The notes beneath the pieces are model-generated. The model was given only the letters and a program-made list of their open reading frames with translations, had not been told where the DNA came from and did no database searches. Positions 42,209 to 46,240 of a stretch of 46,240 nucleotides of DNA are shown here, one piece after another. This DNA is from Cytophagales bacterium (GTDB taxonomy: Bacteria; Bacteroidota; Bacteroidia; Cytophagales; UBA9547): contig REAG01000119.1 in the NCBI GenBank assembly GCA_004294265.1, positions 1 through 46,240 on the forward strand, written 5' to 3'. The translations under genes and the position numbers were made by a program. How positions within the stretch are numbered: position 1 is the stretch's first letter; every line of letters begins with the position of its first letter.

Positions 42209-42705
42209 TTTACACAAAGCGAATCATAATATTTAAAATATTTACACAAAGCGAACCATATTTTTATATTATTTTGTATCAAAGCTTACTATAATATTTA
42301 CATAAAGCGAACCTTATTTTTTCAATATTTTGTATTAAAGCGTACCATATTTATTTAAAATATTTACACAAAGCGTATCTTATTTTTTCTATATTTTGTA
42401 ATAAAGCGAACCATATTTTTATGTTATTTTGTATCAAAGCGTACTATAATATTTACACAAAGCGAACCTTATTTTTTCAATATTTTGTATTAAAGCGTAC
42501 CATATTTATTTAAAATATTTACACAAAGCGAACCATATTTTTATGTTATTTTGTATCAAAGCGAACCATGATATTTAATATATTTACACAAAGAGAACCT
42601 TATTTTTTCAATATTTTGTATTAAAGCGAATTATAATATTTAAAATATTTACACAAAGCGAACCATATTTTTTAAATATTTTGTATTAAAGCGTACCATA
42701 CTTAT
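42209..42705. repeat. Tandem repeat array, about 16 copies of AAAGCGWACCATA-type units, mostly 32-33 bp period
   Basis: AAAGCG or one-mismatch core starts at 42216, 42248, 42281, 42304, 42337, 42370, 42403, 42436, 42459, 42492, 42525, 42558, 42590, 42623, 42655, 42688. Confidence 0.95.
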
Positions 42706-42717
42706 TTTTTAATATTA

Positions 42718-43098
42718 CTAATAAGCTACTGAAGCGGGGATATTTGGATGCAAAGGATTTGCAATTACAATTTGTTGGGCTGGATGCACCAAAATATCCA
42801 TATCTTCCATCGGAATAGCTCCCAATAAACATTGATTTCCTAAAACCATTGCACCTGTATAGCTAATTCTACCTTTCCAATCTACTTTTATTGGACCTAC
42901 ATAAGGAATTACTTGCGTTGAGCCATCTGCCAAAGTAACGGGTCTTTTTTCGGCAGTTTCTAGTTTGAGTTGAATACATTGCGTTTCGGTAATGCACAAA
43001 TGCAAAGCACCTGTATCCACCAAACTTAACACTTCTATTGACTCCATTTCAGGAAATCGTGGGTTTGAAAGTAGGATGGTTGTTTTTACTAAGCCCAT
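42718..43098 (-). CDS. Clan AA (retropepsin-like) aspartic protease
   Basis: EVLSLVDTGALHLCI catalytic DTG; LLGAIPMEDMDILVHP. Confidence 0.85.
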   Translation of the reverse strand: MGLVKTTILLSNPRFPEMESIEVLSLVDTGALHLCITETQCIQLKLETAEKRPVTLADGSTQVIPYVGPIKVDWKGRISYTGAMVLGNQCLLGAIPMEDMDILVHPAQQIVIANPLHPNIPASVAY

Positions 43099-43135
43099 TT
43101 TTGAAATTGATTTGAGTATGAATATAGCTATTTTT

Positions 43136-44128
43136 TTATGGATATTTTATTTTTTTAGACAAAGCTATAAATGGTTTTTCAAAGAATTGATAAAATATAA
43201 CAGAAAAACCTACACAAAATACAATTGCAAATAATACAAAAAATGTTCTATAAAGTTCATCGTTTAAAAAACGAGTGCTTAAATTTATCAAACTTCCACC
43301 TATGGGAACATGAATGAGATAAAGTGAAAAGGATATTTTAGCAAAAAAATCAAATATTGAATTGGAGCAATTAAGAGTTGAAATTGTAATGCTAGTTAAA
43401 ATTCCAATTAAAGATATTAACCAGCCCGAGTAAAAATAAGTGAGTATTGACAAGATGAAAATTATGAAAATAAGCTCATTTAAGGTAATATTTTTTTTAA
43501 AATATAAGCACAATGCAATCCCCAATGAAAATAATGGGGCAAATTTGTGAATTAAATTTAATGAACTTAAATCTATAAAAATAAATCCATTGAATAAAAG
43601 TAAAAACAGGTAAATTGAGAATTTATTTTTAATAATTATTCCCCAAAATAATCCAATTAAAATATAAAATTGAAATTCAATGCCTAATGTCCAATAAACT
43701 ACATTTAAGTATTTTTGTCCATTAAAATTATTTAAGTAGGCAATGTGTCCTAATATATTTTTCCAAGAAAACTCAAAATCTACATGCCTTACCCAAGCTG
43801 ATGCACTAAAAATTATCAATCCTAAAATAATTGATATAATATAAGTTGGTTCTATTCTTATGACTCGCTTTTTAAAAAATGTAAAAATATCTTTATATGA
43901 ATAATTTTGTGGCATAGACCAACAAATTACAAAACCAGATAAAACAAAAAACATATCTAATCCAACGTATCCGTAGGAGGATATTTTATCTAAATAATTA
44001 TTTTGATTCAAATACTCGGAATTTCCGCAAGCGAGATGAAAAAAACAAACCATTAAGGCAGCTGAGCCACGGATAATATTTAGCTGTGGTAAATATTTAT
44101 TACCTATCATATCTTTTCTCGTATCCAT
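43136..44128 (-). CDS. Acyltransferase family 3 (OafA/YrhL-like)
   Basis: LNIIRGSAALMVCFFHL, GYVGLDMFFVLSGFVI; multiple TM segments. Confidence 0.9.
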   Translation of the reverse strand: MDTRKDMIGNKYLPQLNIIRGSAALMVCFFHLACGNSEYLNQNNYLDKISSYGYVGLDMFFVLSGFVICWSMPQNYSYKDIFTFFKKRVIRIEPTYIISIILGLIIFSASAWVRHVDFEFSWKNILGHIAYLNNFNGQKYLNVVYWTLGIEFQFYILIGLFWGIIIKNKFSIYLFLLLFNGFIFIDLSSLNLIHKFAPLFSLGIALCLYFKKNITLNELIFIIFILSILTYFYSGWLISLIGILTSITISTLNCSNSIFDFFAKISFSLYLIHVPIGGSLINLSTRFLNDELYRTFFVLFAIVFCVGFSVIFYQFFEKPFIALSKKIKYP

Positions 44129-44189
44129 TTAGCGGCTTTCCAACCCAAAAATTTTGATATAATTTTGGTTATTTTTCCAGAGGGAAATT

Positions 44190-45182
44190 CTAAGTTGTAA
44201 GATTACTTTTGTTATTTGGTTTGATTAAAAAATTCCATTCTTGCTCATAACGATTTAAAGCATTAAATAAATTTTTAATTATATGAAACCGTTTTATAAA
44301 AGTAAAAAAATATCTTAAAATATATTTATAAGGTGCTGTTTTGAACAATAATCTTGATTCGCTACAAACTAAAGATGCGTTTAAAAGGGATGTAGCCAAA
44401 AGAGGCTGTCCATTTTTAACATTTTGCCATAGTTTAATCGCTAAATCACGTTGGATTTCTTTTGAAGTTTGAGCGAAAACTGAAGCAATTAGTAAAGATT
44501 GATGAATAATCCATTTATCTTCATTTCCGCTTCTAAATGTTTGTATTGTTTGAGCATAATTTACTAAAGGGGAATGAATTAAGAGAATAGGATGCGGCAA
44601 AACTCTTTCTCTGTAGTGTTCTGTTATATCTATTGGTATGCTAGAGGGTGTTTTCCAGTTTTGAGCGTTTTTTGTTCTCCACACCATGGAACTATTACAA
44701 ACTTTGGCTTTTCCGCATTTATCTATCCAATCAAAGTTAAATAAAGAAGTCCCTTTAATTTCTTTCCAGATATTTTTGCCCGTATCTTCCCAAATATTAT
44801 TTTCCAATTCATTCCATAATTTTTCATTAGTAATTGAAATTTCCAATTTAGGATTACGCTCCATTTCGTAAATTACGGTTTGAAGGAAATCTTTTTCATA
44901 CCAATTATCATCTTCTAAAATACAAGCAAACTCTTCATCAAGTGTACTAAATGCATAATTGAAATTTCCTGTACCGCCTCTTTTTATGTATGGTAAATGT
45001 AAGATTATCCTATCATCGTTATATGAATGAATTAAATCTAATATTTCTTTATCCTCAATATCGTCATTGATTACTTCTACAATCCAATTCTTAAAAGTTT
45101 GGTTTACAACTGAATCTATCGCTCTTTTAAGTAAATGAGGTCGTTTGTAAGTAACGAGATGAACTCGTATTTTAGCTTTCAT
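44190..45182 (-). CDS. Glycosyltransferase family 2 (start moved to internal ATG)
   Basis: KIRVHLVTYKRPHLLKRAIDSVVNQTFKNWIVEVINDD; EDDNWYEKDFL; start at MKAKIR gives a short overlap with the upstream gene. Confidence 0.87.
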   Translation of the reverse strand: MKAKIRVHLVTYKRPHLLKRAIDSVVNQTFKNWIVEVINDDIEDKEILDLIHSYNDDRIILHLPYIKRGGTGNFNYAFSTLDEEFACILEDDNWYEKDFLQTVIYEMERNPKLEISITNEKLWNELENNIWEDTGKNIWKEIKGTSLFNFDWIDKCGKAKVCNSSMVWRTKNAQNWKTPSSIPIDITEHYRERVLPHPILLIHSPLVNYAQTIQTFRSGNEDKWIIHQSLLIASVFAQTSKEIQRDLAIKLWQNVKNGQPLLATSLLNASLVCSESRLLFKTAPYKYILRYFFTFIKRFHIIKNLFNALNRYEQEWNFLIKPNNKSNLTT

Positions 45183-45876
45183 TGAGTATAAATAAGGCGT
45201 TAAAATAAGATAATCGTGTAGGATTATGCCATACGACTTGATCATAGATTGCCGTTAAATTATATTCTAATGGCTCTAAAAAACTTTTTAATTCAATTAA
45301 ATTTGAATGAATTATATCTGTTTCATCTAATGTACATTCCAATAAAATAGCTTTTATTTTTTTATTTTTCAATAAATTAATTCCTCCTTCCAATACTGTT
45401 TTTTCGAAGCCTTCCACATCAATTTTAAGTAGATCTATTTTGTCTATTGATGTCTTAGTGAAAATATTATCTAACATTTCAACTGATATAGTCTCTGTAT
45501 TTTCTTTATTACCACTAACAGAATTTCTAAGGCTATTTGTTTGACTATCCTGCTCTAATTTTATTATCATTTCACCCTTAAAATTAGAAAGAGCACAGTT
45601 AAATAAATGGATATTTTTAAAGTTTCCGTATTTTTCATTAAGTATTTTATAATTTTTGCTTATCGGTTCAAATGCAAATACAACTAAAGAGTTAAGTTTA
45701 TTTTTAAACCCATCAATTGTCTCTCCTTTGTGAGCACCTACATCAATAATTGTCTTCAAATTAATTTTTAGTCTTTCATCAATATCGTAATAAATGTTAG
45801 TACCAACATTTAAACCTTTAAGTTTTCGCACAAACCAACCTTTAGTTTCTAAGAAGTTTTTAATCTGATTTTTCAT
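45172..45876 (-). CDS. FkbM family methyltransferase
   Basis: TIIDVGAHKGETIDGF; IDLLKIDVEGFEKTVLEGG. Confidence 0.9.
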   Translation of the reverse strand: MKNQIKNFLETKGWFVRKLKGLNVGTNIYYDIDERLKINLKTIIDVGAHKGETIDGFKNKLNSLVVFAFEPISKNYKILNEKYGNFKNIHLFNCALSNFKGEMIIKLEQDSQTNSLRNSVSGNKENTETISVEMLDNIFTKTSIDKIDLLKIDVEGFEKTVLEGGINLLKNKKIKAILLECTLDETDIIHSNLIELKSFLEPLEYNLTAIYDQVVWHNPTRLSYFNALFILNES

Positions 45877-46240
45877 TATTTATATTTTAATAATTTTAAC
45901 AATAAACTAGTGTTATACCATCCCAAAATAGACTGAACAAAATTAAATACCTTACCTTTTTTTATTTTTAAATCACTTCCGCCTAATTCTTTAATTTTAT
46001 TTTCAAGAGGCAAAATAAGGTCAGGATAAAAAACTTTGTGTTCATAAACTATGGTCATTAAGCAATTTGCAGAAATTCTTTTTGTTTCCTGATTATTTAA
46101 AACTTCAAGTAGATTGTTAGTAGCCAATTGGGCAGATAAAACTGCCGACTCAACTGCCTTTCTCGATTTTTGTCCTGATAGTGCGTTTGGCAAACCTGAT
46201 CGATAGTATAAAATTGACTTTTCAGAATGAATTATTTTTT
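45876..46240 (-). CDS. Glycosyltransferase family 2, C-terminal part (5' end beyond the window)
   Basis: Frame stays open to the window edge: KIIHSEKSILYYRSGLPNALSGQKSRKAVESAVLSAQLA...; the ORF track start is not the true start. Confidence 0.75.
   Translation of the reverse strand, partial: KIIHSEKSILYYRSGLPNALSGQKSRKAVESAVLSAQLATNNLLEVLNNQETKRISANCLMTIVYEHKVFYPDLILPLENKIKELGGSDLKIKKGKVFNFVQSILGWYNTSLLLKLLKYK

Noticed and set aside
42209-42705. CRISPR array
   Set aside because: Period of ~33 bp and the whole unit is repeated; no unique spacers and no cas genes nearby.
42209-42705. Array of minus-strand mini-ORFs (e.g. ATGGTTCGCTTTGTGTAA = MVRFV*, ATGGTACGCTTTGATACAAAATAA = MVRFDTK*)
   Set aside because: They follow from the repeat core containing TATGGT...; several units have lost the ATG (e.g. 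AAGGTTCGC), so there is no sign of coding selection.
42209-42705. Tandem array of sigma(ABfr) promoters (TTTG / TAnnTTTG)
   Set aside because: TACGCTTTG has a 3-nt gap instead of 2 and the 33-bp period does not give the 19-21-nt spacer.

Overview
AT-rich Bacteroidota chromosomal window. From left to right it holds: (i) a T9SS-type pair, PorP/SprF plus a PorE-like TPR/PD40/OmpA protein; (ii) a 1.49 kb non-coding region ending in a textbook Bacteroidetes promoter; (iii) a complete S10-spc-alpha ribosomal operon from rplC to rplQ. The operon has no rpsJ at its head and includes secY, map, infA and rpoA. Small rpmD and rpmJ are present but absent from the ORF track. (iv) DinB-like, GH13 branching enzyme and esterase genes; (v) surface-polysaccharide genes (flippase, asparagine synthase, glycosyltransferases, FkbM methyltransferases, GMC oxidoreductase, acyltransferase), interrupted by leuS, a nuclease-like gene and nspC. 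The strongest finding is leuS (26714-30082). It carries four in-frame copies of a GC-rich palindromic repeat family. Two of them form ~34-bp near-perfect terminal inverted repeats around an in-frame DUF559 (Vsr/PD-(D/E)XK-like) endonuclease domain, placed between RAKNWV and [16 protein letters not shown] of the synthetase. This looks like a nuclease-plus-palindrome mobile element that invades protein-coding genes without breaking the frame. The second strongest is a ~500-bp satellite/iteron-like array (about 16 copies of AAAGCGWACCATA, mostly 32-33 bp apart) directly upstream of an AAA/DUF4143 ATPase gene and abutting its putative -7 element. All homology calls are by eye from sequence motifs; no searches were run.
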